Shown here in pieces: positions 1-7,841 of a stretch of 17,381 bases of DNA. The notes below the pieces were generated by a model. The model was not told the DNA's origin. It did not search any database and worked only from the letters and a program-made list of their open reading frames with translations. The stretch covers positions 1 through 17,381 of the forward strand of contig CAKOWW010000023.1 in assembly GCA_934129785.1 (NCBI GenBank), in the 5' to 3' direction. This stretch comes from an uncultured Clostridia bacterium (GTDB lineage: Bacteria > Bacillota > Clostridia > TANB77 > CAG-508). Each line of letters begins with the position of its first letter. Position 1 is the first letter of the stretch. The position numbers were made by a program, and so were the translations under genes.

Positions 1-444
1 AAGATATTGACACCAGTAGAAAAAATAGTTATATTAGAATTACCAAAGTTTAAAAAATATAAAAACAAAACTCAAAATCAAGAATTAAAAAATTGGGTAG
101 AGTTTATAATAAATCCAGAAAAGAAAATGCAAGGCGAAAGTAAAGAAATAGAAAAAGCAAGGGAAGTGTTAGAAATGATGAGCCAAGATAAAAATGAAAG
201 ATATTTAGCAGAATTAAGACAAAAGTACATAATGGATCAAAAAGCAATAGAAGACGCTGGGTATGATAAAGGCTATGACTCTGGTTATGATTCAGGCTAT
301 AATTCTGGACATGACTCAGGCACCCTTGAAGGAAAAAAACAAAGAAGTATTGAAATCGCAAAAAAGTTGAAAAGTATGGATATTGACATACAAACAATAG
401 TAGAATCTACTGGATTGACAAAAGAAGAAATAGAAAAGTTATAA
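1..444 (+). CDS. Rpn family PD-(D/E)XK nuclease/transposase-like protein, C-terminal fragment
   Basis: The reading frame is open to the left edge, so only the C-terminal part (about 147 residues) is present and the true start lies outside the window. The fragment reads ILELPKFKK, then a stretch ending FIINPEK, a charged helix, a run of Gly-x-x-x-Gly repeats, and a tail with ESTGLTKEEIEKL. This order (ELPKF motif, 'NPE' segment, G-rich repeats, small helix-turn-helix-like 'TGLSxEEIxxL' tail) is typical of the Rpn/PDDEXK_2 family. Members are recombination-promoting nucleases often annotated as transposases. The catalytic PD-(D/E)XK core would be upstream and cannot be checked. A terminator follows, so the gene is separate from pta. 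Family assignment is from recognised sequence pattern; activity is not inferable from this fragment. Confidence 0.8.
   Translation, partial: KILTPVEKIVILELPKFKKYKNKTQNQELKNWVEFIINPEKKMQGESKEIEKAREVLEMMSQDKNERYLAELRQKYIMDQKAIEDAGYDKGYDSGYDSGYNSGHDSGTLEGKKQRSIEIAKKLKSMDIDIQTIVESTGLTKEEIEKL
259..321 (+). repeat. 12-bp in-frame tandem repeat encoding G(Y/H)(D/N)x units
   Basis: Five consecutive 12-bp units with the pattern GGN-TAT/CAT-GAY/AAT-x, followed by a closing GGC, encode GYDK, GYDS, GYDS, GYNS, GHDS, G inside the Rpn-like fragment. The units differ mainly at silent third positions. Gly-rich four-residue repeats near the C-terminus are common in Rpn proteins and tend to vary in copy number. 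Confidence 0.8.
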
Positions 445-481
445 TTTAATATATTAATAAAATAAAGTGTTTAAATAAATG

Positions 482-547
482 AAAAGAGACTGTAAAAGAA
501 TTACTTACTTTAAGTGAGATAGTTCAAAAAAGTCTCTTTTCTTTTTT
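482..547 (+). terminator. Rho-independent terminator after the Rpn-like gene
   Basis: The arms aaaagagact (482-491) and agtctctttt (531-540) are perfectly complementary, and a smaller inner hairpin (cttac/gtgag) lies between them. A T-rich tail (ttttcttttttg) follows. It lies 37 bases after the stop codon and insulates the pta operon. Confidence 0.8.
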
Positions 548-606
548 GAAAAAAATTAAGAAAACAGATGGAAAAGTAAAGATATTAAAAAAAAACTATA
601 AAAGAC

Positions 607-635
607 TTGTAGTTTTCTGAAATTCCTTATATAAT
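607..635 (+). promoter_or_regulatory. SigA-type promoter of the pta-ackA-ackA operon
   Basis: A perfect -10 box TATAAT (630-635) stands 17 bp from a weak -35 TTGTAG (607-612). Transcription would start near 642, giving a short leader with a strong AAGGAGGAG site (655-663) five bases before the pta ATG. The -35 is poor, so expression may need help from another factor. Confidence 0.6.
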
Positions 636-667
636 GAGCATGTAAAAATAAAACAAGGAGGAGAAAA

Positions 668-1672
668 ATGGCTTTTATAGATGAAATAAAGAAAAGAGCA
701 AAACAAGAAATAAAAACAATAGTACTTCCAGAAGCGGAAGACATTAGAACATTACAAGCAACAGAACAAGTCTTAAAAGAAGGCTATGCACACATAATAT
801 TAATAGGAAATAAAAACAAAATTGAAGAAAAAGCAAAAACTAATAATGTAGACATTACAGGAGCAAAAATAATAGAACCTGAAAACAGTGAAAAATATGA
901 TGAATATGTAGAATTATTATACAACTTAAGAAAACACAAAGGAATGACAGAAGAAAAAGCAAAAGAATTAGTAAAAGATCCTGTTTATTTTGGAATGTTA
1001 ATGATAAAAGATGAAAAAAGTATAGCAGATGGGCTAGTTTCAGGTGCAGTGCACTCAACATCAGACACATTAAGACCAGCATTGCAAATACTAAAAACAG
1101 CTCCAGATACAAAACTAGTTTCTGCTTTTTTTATAGTAGTAGTACCAGATTGTGAATATGGAGAAAATGGAACATTTATATTTGGAGATAGTGGATTAAA
1201 TGAAAATCCAGATGCAGAAAAATTATCAGAAATAGCAATATCTTCAAGTAAAAGTTTCAAAAAACTAGTAGGAAAAGAACCAAAAGTAGCAATGCTTTCA
1301 TATTCTACATATGGAAGTGCAAAATCAGAATTGACTGAAAAAGTTATTGAAGCAACAAAAAAAGTAAAAGAAAAAGAGCCAAACTTATTAGTAGATGGTG
1401 AATTACAATTAGATGCAGCAATTGTGCCAGAAGTAGCAGAATTAAAGGCGCCAGGAAGTCCATTAAAAGGTGATGCAAATGTACTAATATTCCCAGATTT
1501 AAATGCTGGAAATATAGGATATAAATTAGTTCAAAGACTAGGAAAAGCCGAAGCATATGGACCACTTTGCCAAGGAATAGCAAGACCAGTAAATGATTTA
1601 TCACGAGGTTGTAGCAGTAAAGACATTGCTGGAGTTGTTGCAATAACAGCTGTACAAGCACAAGAAAAATAG
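668..1672 (+). CDS. pta: Phosphate acetyltransferase
   Basis: Converts acetyl-CoA and phosphate to acetyl phosphate and CoA in the cytosol; with acetate kinase this yields acetate and ATP. The product is 334 residues, the normal length for the short single-domain bacterial Pta. Recognised blocks include PEAEDIRTLQA near the N-terminus, DGLVSGAVHSTSDTLRPALQ, FGDSGLNENPDAEKLSEIAI, MLSYSTYGSAKSE, and a C-terminal region containing DGELQLDAAI, FPDLNAGNIGYKLVQRL and GPLCQGIARPVNDLSRG. The ATG is preceded by a strong AAGGAGGAG site. It is the first gene of an operon: ackA follows after 30 bases, with no terminator between. No irregularities were seen. Confidence 0.95.
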   Translation: MAFIDEIKKRAKQEIKTIVLPEAEDIRTLQATEQVLKEGYAHIILIGNKNKIEEKAKTNNVDITGAKIIEPENSEKYDEYVELLYNLRKHKGMTEEKAKELVKDPVYFGMLMIKDEKSIADGLVSGAVHSTSDTLRPALQILKTAPDTKLVSAFFIVVVPDCEYGENGTFIFGDSGLNENPDAEKLSEIAISSSKSFKKLVGKEPKVAMLSYSTYGSAKSELTEKVIEATKKVKEKEPNLLVDGELQLDAAIVPEVAELKAPGSPLKGDANVLIFPDLNAGNIGYKLVQRLGKAEAYGPLCQGIARPVNDLSRGCSSKDIAGVVAITAVQAQEK

Positions 1673-1702
1673 TAAGATATATAATAAAAGGAGAAAAAAG
1701 CT

Positions 1703-2899
1703 ATGAAAATTTTAGTTTTAAACTCAGGAAGTTCATCATTAAAATATCAAGTAATTGATATGGAAACAGAAGAAATGCTAGTAAAAGGCTGTTTTGAGAG
1801 AATTGGACAGCCAAATTCTTTTTTAACACATAAAGTAAATGGAGTAAAACATAAATTTGAACATCAAGCAAAAAATCATGAACAAGCTATAAAATTCGTA
1901 CTTAGTAGAATTACGAATGCTCACTATGGTGTAATAAAAGACTTAAGTGAGCTTGCAGAAATTGGACATAGAGTTGTACATGGCGGAGAAAAATTTTCTG
2001 ATTCAGTTTTAATAACTGATGAAGTAATTAAAGAAATAGAAGAATGTAGCAATTTGGCACCATTGCATAATCCAGCAGCAGTGTTAGGAATGGAAGCATG
2101 CAAAAAAGTTGTTCCAAATATAAAAATGGTAGCAGTATTTGACACTGCATTTCATCAAACAATTCCAAAGGAAAGATATGTATATCCAATACCATATGAA
2201 TACTATAAAAAATATGGAATAAGAAAATATGGATTTCATGGAACATCACATAAATATGTAGCTGGAAGAGTAGCAGAACTTATGGGAAAAGATATTAAAG
2301 ATTTAAAAATAGTAAATTGTCATTTAGGACAAGGAGCAAGTGTATGTGCTATTCAAGATGGTAAATCAGTAGAAACAAGTATGGGATTAACACCACTTGG
2401 TGGAATAGTTATGGGCTCTAGAAGTGGCGATTTGGACCCATCTGTTGTAACATATATAATGAACAAAGAAAAATTAACACCTGAAAAAATGGAAGAAAGA
2501 TTAAACAAAGAATCAGGAGTATATGGAATATCTAATGTTTCGTTAGATTTTAGAGATATAGAAATAGAAGCACAAAGTGGTGGAAAACATGCTAAATTAG
2601 CATTAGATGTATTTCACGACTCAGTTGCAAGTTATATTGCTAAATGTATGGTAGCAATGAATGGAATGGATGTACTAACATTTACAGCTGGAGTTGGAGA
2701 AAAAGGCCAAGATTCAAGACAAGAAATATGTAATAGACTAAAAGTATTTGGAGTTGAACTTGATAATGAAATAAATCAAGCTTCAAAAGGAAAAGAAGCA
2801 AAAATATCAAGCAAAAATTCAAAAGTAGAAGTATATGCAATTCCAACAAATGAAGAATTAATGATAGCAAGAGAAACATTGAAAATTATAAATGAATAG
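1703..2899 (+). CDS. ackA: Acetate kinase, first tandem copy
   Basis: Transfers phosphate between acetyl phosphate and ADP, making acetate and ATP. The 398-residue protein has the whole acetate/sugar kinase ASKHA fold: LVLNSGSSSLKYQ at the N-terminus, IGHRVVHGGEKF, LAPLHNPAAVLGME, VFDTAFHQTIP, YGFHGTSH (residues 175-182, Phe178), CHLGQGAS, MGSRSGDLDPS (residues 237 on), DFRDIE, FTAGVGEK and PTNEELMIARET. The Asn usual in the phosphate-binding block HLGNG is Gln here. The Asn of the usual G(I/V)GEN motif is Lys334. The start has an AAAGGAG site. It lies 30 bases after pta and 13 bases before a second ackA of the same length. Probably active, but the two departures make specificity or rate worth testing. 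Confidence 0.93.
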   Translation: MKILVLNSGSSSLKYQVIDMETEEMLVKGCFERIGQPNSFLTHKVNGVKHKFEHQAKNHEQAIKFVLSRITNAHYGVIKDLSELAEIGHRVVHGGEKFSDSVLITDEVIKEIEECSNLAPLHNPAAVLGMEACKKVVPNIKMVAVFDTAFHQTIPKERYVYPIPYEYYKKYGIRKYGFHGTSHKYVAGRVAELMGKDIKDLKIVNCHLGQGASVCAIQDGKSVETSMGLTPLGGIVMGSRSGDLDPSVVTYIMNKEKLTPEKMEERLNKESGVYGISNVSLDFRDIEIEAQSGGKHAKLALDVFHDSVASYIAKCMVAMNGMDVLTFTAGVGEKGQDSRQEICNRLKVFGVELDNEINQASKGKEAKISSKNSKVEVYAIPTNEELMIARETLKIINE

Positions 2900-2912
2900 G
2901 AGAGAATAAACA

Positions 2913-4103
2913 ATGAAAATTTTAGTATTAAACTGTGGTAGTTCATCACTTAAATATCAATTAATAAACATGGAAACAGAAGAAGTATTAGCTTCTGGAA
3001 AATATGAAAGAATAGGAGAAGAAGAAGCTTTTATAACACATAAAGCACAAGGTAAGAAAGTAGAAATAAAAAAACCAGCTTATGATCATAAAGAAGCAAT
3101 TGAATTTACTCTAGCACAACTTACAAATCCAGAATACAAAGTAATAGATAGCTTAGATGAAATAGAAGCAATTGGACATAGAGTTGTACATGGTGGAGAA
3201 ATATTTAAAGAATCAGCTGTAATAGATGATAAGGTAATAAAAGAAATAGAAGAATGTGGAGAATTTGCACCATTACACAATCCAGCAGCAGTACTAGGAA
3301 TGGAAGCATGTAAAAAAGTTATGCCAGGAAAACCAATGGTAGCAGTATTTGATACAACATTTCATCAAACAATGCCAAAAGAAAAATATGTATATCCAAT
3401 ACCATATGAATACTATAAAAAATATGGAGTAAGAAAATATGGAGCACATGGTACATCACATATGTATGTTTCACAAAGACTTGCAGAAATAGAAAATAAA
3501 AATATAAAAGATTTAAAAATTGTTACATGTCATTTAGGACAAGGATCTAGTATATGTGCAGTAGAAGGTGGAAAATCAATAGATACAAGTATGGGATTAA
3601 CACCACTTGGTGGAATTCCAATGGTAACAAGAAGTGGAGATTTAGATCCATCTGTATTAACATATATAATGAAAAAAGAAAACATATCAGCAGGAGAAAT
3701 GGAAGATATATTAAATAAAAAATCAGGAGTTGCTGGAATATCTGGGCTAGCACCAGACTTTAGAGTAATAGAAACTGCATCAAATGAAGGCGATGAAAAA
3801 GCTGAAATAGCAATGGAAAGCTTTAAATATGCAGTAGCAAGTTATATTGCAAAATATGCAGTAGCTATGAATGGAGTAGATTACATTATATTTACAGGTG
3901 GAGTTGGAGAAAACCAAATTAATATAAGAAAAGGAATTTGCGAAAAATTAGGATTTATGGGTGTTGAAATAGATGCAGATGAAAACAACATGAGAGGGGA
4001 AGAAAAAGTTATTTCAAAACCAGAATCAAAAGTAAAAGTATATGTAATTCCAACAAATGAAGAATTAATGATAGCTAAAGAAACAATGAGATTAGCTAAA
4101 TAG
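2913..4103 (+). CDS. ackA: Acetate kinase, second tandem copy (divergent)
   Basis: This 396-residue paralogue of the preceding gene has the same motifs in register. It arose by tandem duplication: similarity by eye is about 60-65% in protein, with patches of near identity in DNA (for example around 2177-2234 versus 3387-3444). GVGEN is intact (Asn334), but Phe178 of YGFHGTSH, which lines the acetate pocket in characterised enzymes, is Ala. MG(T/S)R is MVTR (Val238). The phosphate block is HLGQGSS. An AGGAG site between the two genes supports the ATG. It is the last gene of the operon; a promoter for the ileS leader follows within 20 bases. It could be a second acetate kinase or one shifted towards another short acyl substrate; the sequence cannot decide. 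Confidence 0.9.
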   Translation: MKILVLNCGSSSLKYQLINMETEEVLASGKYERIGEEEAFITHKAQGKKVEIKKPAYDHKEAIEFTLAQLTNPEYKVIDSLDEIEAIGHRVVHGGEIFKESAVIDDKVIKEIEECGEFAPLHNPAAVLGMEACKKVMPGKPMVAVFDTTFHQTMPKEKYVYPIPYEYYKKYGVRKYGAHGTSHMYVSQRLAEIENKNIKDLKIVTCHLGQGSSICAVEGGKSIDTSMGLTPLGGIPMVTRSGDLDPSVLTYIMKKENISAGEMEDILNKKSGVAGISGLAPDFRVIETASNEGDEKAEIAMESFKYAVASYIAKYAVAMNGVDYIIFTGGVGENQINIRKGICEKLGFMGVEIDADENNMRGEEKVISKPESKVKVYVIPTNEELMIAKETMRLAK

Positions 4104-4122
4104 AAAAATTGTGTGAAAACTA

Positions 4123-4150
4123 TTGCAAAACAAAAAAAATGTGATATAAT
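4123..4150 (+). promoter_or_regulatory. Extended -10 promoter of the ileS T-box transcript
   Basis: TTGCAA (4123-4128) and TATAAT (4145-4150) are 16 bp apart, and TG stands one base before the -10 (TGaTATAAT), an extended -10 promoter. It begins 19 bases after the ackA stop codon and would start the transcript near 4157, just ahead of T-box stem I. Confidence 0.75.
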
Positions 4151-4156
4151 GTTTTA

Positions 4157-4427
4157 CATAAGTAAAAACAAGAATAAGGACACGGCATATAATACAATAT
4201 CTTATAAGAGAGCCAAAGGAAGCTGAAAATTTGGTAAGTAAAAATTATAATGTTATCACCTTATTAGTTACTAAACTGAACAAAGTAAGTTAGTCGTAAA
4301 ACCTGCGTTAAAGGAAAATAAGAGAGTAAATAAAAAGCAAGATAGATTTACTAACCTAGGTGGTACCGCGGAATAAAAAACAATTTCGTCCTAATATGTA
4401 TAAAAAACATATTAGGGCGCTTTTTTT
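4157..4427 (+). promoter_or_regulatory. T-box leader, isoleucine-specific, controlling ileS
   Basis: The conserved T-box sequence AGGTGGTACCGCGG is at 4358-4371. Stem I is closed by aataagg (4173-4179) with ccttatt (4259-4265). Its specifier loop on the 3' side carries ATC (4255-4257) followed by A, an isoleucine codon matching the downstream gene. An AG-rich bulge (agagagcc) and a GCTGA distal loop lie between. The terminator is a 13-bp hairpin (4387-4399 with 4407-4419) followed by seven T. Uncharged tRNA-Ile should stabilise the antiterminator, formed by the T-box region pairing with the 5' arm of the terminator, and let ileS be read. Confidence 0.93.
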
Positions 4428-4479
4428 AAGTAAATTTAAATTTGCAAAATATTTATAAAAAATATAAGGAGGTTTTTAT

Positions 4480-7400
4480 ATGTATAAAAAAGTTGAATTA
4501 AAAGATGGATTTGTTGGTATGGAACATGAAGTAGCAAAGAATTGGAAAGAAAAAAACATAATAAAGAAAAACTTCAACATGAATGAAGGAAAAAGATACT
4601 TTATATTCTATGATGGACCACCAACAGCAAATGGAAAGCCACATGTTGGTCATATTGAAACAAGGGTAATGAAAGATATAATCCCAAGATACAAAGTAAT
4701 GAAAGGTTACAAAGTAATTCGTAAAGCTGGTTGGGATACACATGGATTACCAGTTGAACTAGAAATAGAGAAAAAACTAGGAATATCAGGAAAAGAACAA
4801 ATTGAAGATTATGGAGTAGAAAATTTTGTTAAAGAATGTAAAGAAAGTGTATTCACATATGTACACATGTGGGAAGAAATGACAAACAAAGTAGGATACT
4901 GGGTTGATATGGAAAATCCATATGTAACATATCATAATGATTATATAGAATCAGTATGGTGGGCATTAAAACAAATGTGGGAAAAAGGCCTATTATATGA
5001 AGGTCATAAAGTAATGCCATATTGCCCAAGATGTGGAACAGCATTATCATCACATGAAGTTGCACAAGGTTATAAAGATGTAAAAGATTTAACATGTGTA
5101 GCAAAATTCAAAGTAGAAGAAGGACAAAAAATAGCAGGAGAAGAAGCAAAAGATACATACATATTAGCATGGACAACAACACCATGGACATTACCATCAA
5201 ATTTAGCATTATGTGTAAACAAATCATATGAATATGCAAAAGTAAAAGCAAATATCGGAACAGATGATGAACCAAAATATGAAACATATATCTTAGCTAA
5301 AGACCTAATTGAATCAGTATTAAAGGAAACACCATATGAAATATTATCAACATTTAAAGGTGAAGACTTATTAGGACTAAAATATGAACAATTAATGCCA
5401 TTTGCCAAGGTTGAAGGAAAAGCATTTGTAGTAATTCATGGAGATTATGTAACACTTACAGATGGTACAGGAATTGTTCACATTGCACCAGCATATGGAG
5501 AAGATGACAGTTTAGTATCAAAACAAAATGGAATAGCATTTGTTAATTTAGTTGACAAATCAGGAAAATTTGTATCAGAAGTAGAACCATGGGCAGGAAG
5601 ATTTGTAAGAGATTGTAACGAAGATATCTGCAAATGGTTAGCAACTGAAAACAAATTATTCAGCAAAGAAAAACATGTGCACTCATATCCACATTGCTGG
5701 AGATGTGACACACCATTACTTTACTATCCAAAAGAAAGTTGGTTTGTTGCAATGAGCAAATTAAGAGATGAATTAGTAGCAAACAACAACAAAGTAAACT
5801 GGTATCCAGATACAATAAGAACAGGAAGATTTGGAAAATTCCTAGAAAATGTAATAGATTGGGGAATTTCAAGAGATAGATATTGGGGAACACCACTACC
5901 AGTTTGGACATGTGAAGACGAAAACTGCGGACATCAAGAATGTATAGGATCTATAGAAGAACTAAAACAAAAAGCAATTGAATGTCCAGAAGATATTGAA
6001 TTACATAAACCTTATATAGACAATGTACACTTAAAATGCCCAAAATGTGGTAAAACAATGAATAGAGCAAAAGAAGTTATAGATTGCTGGTTTGACTCAG
6101 GTTCAATGCCTTTTGCACAATGGCATTACCCATTTGAAAATAAAGAAATGTTTGACAATAACTTCCCAGCAGGATTTATATCAGAAGCAATAGACCAAAC
6201 AAGAGGATGGTTCTATACTTTAACTGCAATTGGAACAGCATTATTTGGAAGAACACCATTTGAAAATTGTATAGTTTTAGGACATGTATTAGATGAACAT
6301 GGACAAAAAATGTCAAAATCAAAAGGAAATGGTGTAGACCCAATGACATTGTTAGACACAGTTGGAGCAGATGCAACAAGATGGCATTTTTACACAGTAT
6401 CAGCACCATGGCTACCAACAAGATTAGGAATTAAGAATGTACAAGAAACTCAAAGAGGATTTTTAAGTACATTATGGAATGTATATTCATTCTATGTTTT
6501 ATATGCAGAAATAGACCAATTTAATCCATTAAAATATGCAGATTTCAAACCAACAAATGTTATGGATAAATGGATAATTTCAAAATTAAATACATTAGTT
6601 AAAGAAGTAGATGAAAAATTAGCAAATTATGACATAACAAATGCAGCATTAATAATTGAGAGCTTTACAGATGAACTTTCTAATTGGTATGTACGCAGAA
6701 ACAGAGAAAGATTCTGGTCAACAGAATTAAATGAAGAAAAAATAGGAGCATACTGTACATTATACAAAGTATTAACAACTTTAATAAAAGTTGCAGCACC
6801 ATTTGTACCATTTATGACAGACGAAATATATCAAAATCTAGTTGTTGGATTAGATAAAAATGCTGAAGAAAGTGTTCATTTATGCTTATGGCCAGAGGTT
6901 GATGAAACAGCTATAAATAAAGAACTTGAAAAAGAAATGGATTTAGCATATAAAATAGTAAAACTAGGAAGAAGCGCAAGAAATTCAGCTAATATAAAAA
7001 ATAGACAACCATTGTCAGAAATGTTAATTTCTGTGGACACATTACCACAATACTATGAAGACATAGTAAAAGAAGAATTAAATGTAAAACAAATAGAACT
7101 TGGTGCAGAAATGTCTCAATATGTAAATTTTGAAATTAAACCAAATTTACCAGTACTAGGAAAAGAATATGGTAGATTAATACCAAGAATTAAGCAAGAA
7201 ATTGCAAAGAAAAATCAAATGGATTTAGCTAATACTGTAAAAAACGGTGGAGTAGAATATATTGAAATAGATGAAACACAAATAGCTTTAAACTCTGATA
7301 ATCTATTAATAACAATGCAAGGAAAAGATGGATTTGCATTTAGTGGTGAAGGTGAAATAGGAGTTGTATTAGATACACACATTTCAGAAGAATTAAGAAA

Positions 7401-7653
7401 AGAAGGATATGTACGTGAAATTTTATCAAAAGTACAAAATATGAGAAAAGACAAAGGATTTGAAGTATTAGACAAAATAAAACTATATCTATCTGGAAAT
7501 GAAATGTTAGAAAGTGTTGTAAAAGAAAATGAAGAACTAATAAAACATGATACATTAGCATTAGAAATTGTATATAATGCAGAAAAAGAAAATATGACAA
7601 AAACAAATATTAATGGAGAAGAATTAGATGTTGATGTTGAAGTTGTAAAATAG
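4480..7653 (+). CDS. ileS: Isoleucyl-tRNA synthetase (eukaryal-like, IleS2 type)
   Basis: Charges tRNA-Ile with isoleucine in the cytosol. The 1057-residue class I synthetase has the HIGH-type motif HVGH (residues 55-58) in PPTANGKPHVGH, then GWDTHGLPVE, a CP1 editing domain with TTPWTLPSNLAL, zinc-type cysteine pairs (CPRCGTALSSHE, CWRCDTPLLYY, CPKCGKTMN), and KMSKS at residues 610-614. The anticodon-binding domain includes WYVRRNRERFW. The overall pattern matches the eukaryal-like IleS2 class rather than the common bacterial IleS1. In other organisms this class is associated with low mupirocin sensitivity; that is family knowledge, not shown here. The ATG has an AAGGAGG site (4466-4472). 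It is transcribed alone between its T-box and a terminator. Confidence 0.97.
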   Translation: MYKKVELKDGFVGMEHEVAKNWKEKNIIKKNFNMNEGKRYFIFYDGPPTANGKPHVGHIETRVMKDIIPRYKVMKGYKVIRKAGWDTHGLPVELEIEKKLGISGKEQIEDYGVENFVKECKESVFTYVHMWEEMTNKVGYWVDMENPYVTYHNDYIESVWWALKQMWEKGLLYEGHKVMPYCPRCGTALSSHEVAQGYKDVKDLTCVAKFKVEEGQKIAGEEAKDTYILAWTTTPWTLPSNLALCVNKSYEYAKVKANIGTDDEPKYETYILAKDLIESVLKETPYEILSTFKGEDLLGLKYEQLMPFAKVEGKAFVVIHGDYVTLTDGTGIVHIAPAYGEDDSLVSKQNGIAFVNLVDKSGKFVSEVEPWAGRFVRDCNEDICKWLATENKLFSKEKHVHSYPHCWRCDTPLLYYPKESWFVAMSKLRDELVANNNKVNWYPDTIRTGRFGKFLENVIDWGISRDRYWGTPLPVWTCEDENCGHQECIGSIEELKQKAIECPEDIELHKPYIDNVHLKCPKCGKTMNRAKEVIDCWFDSGSMPFAQWHYPFENKEMFDNNFPAGFISEAIDQTRGWFYTLTAIGTALFGRTPFENCIVLGHVLDEHGQKMSKSKGNGVDPMTLLDTVGADATRWHFYTVSAPWLPTRLGIKNVQETQRGFLSTLWNVYSFYVLYAEIDQFNPLKYADFKPTNVMDKWIISKLNTLVKEVDEKLANYDITNAALIIESFTDELSNWYVRRNRERFWSTELNEEKIGAYCTLYKVLTTLIKVAAPFVPFMTDEIYQNLVVGLDKNAEESVHLCLWPEVDETAINKELEKEMDLAYKIVKLGRSARNSANIKNRQPLSEMLISVDTLPQYYEDIVKEELNVKQIELGAEMSQYVNFEIKPNLPVLGKEYGRLIPRIKQEIAKKNQMDLANTVKNGGVEYIEIDETQIALNSDNLLITMQGKDGFAFSGEGEIGVVLDTHISEELRKEGYVREILSKVQNMRKDKGFEVLDKIKLYLSGNEMLESVVKENEELIKHDTLALEIVYNAEKENMTKTNINGEELDVDVEVVK

Positions 7654-7663
7654 CATATAAGAA

Positions 7664-7706
7664 AGTCCAAAACTTATAAAAAATAAAGTTTTAGGGCTTT
7701 TTTTTT
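7664..7706 (+). terminator. Rho-independent terminator of ileS
   Basis: The arms agtccaaaact (7664-7674) and agttttagggct (7687-7698) pair with one bulge and one G-U pair and are followed by nine T. It lies 10 bases after the ileS stop. Confidence 0.85.
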
Positions 7707-7718
7707 GCATAAAAATAC

Positions 7719-7747
7719 TTGACAGTTTGTCATAATAAAGTTAAAAT
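7719..7747 (+). promoter_or_regulatory. SigA-type promoter of rny
   Basis: A consensus -35 TTGACA (7719-7724), a 17-bp spacer and -10 TAAAAT (7742-7747). Transcription would begin near 7753-7754, at an AGTAGGAAAA sequence that recurs elsewhere in the window. This gives a leader of roughly 88 bases. Confidence 0.85.
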
Positions 7748-7841
7748 AGAATAGTAGGAAAAAATATATTAAAATAAATAAACATACATATATATATTTT
7801 ATTCGAACATTGAAAATTAAATAAGAAAGAGGTGTATGATT

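Noticed and set aside
7804..7815. CGAACATTGAA upstream of rny as a LexA/DinR site
   Set aside because: Only one half-site is present; the second half (GTTC) is missing.
7836..7841. ATG two codons upstream of the chosen rny start
   Set aside because: Only one base separates it from the AGAGGTG ribosome site, whereas ATG 7842 has normal spacing. The difference is two residues and not certain.
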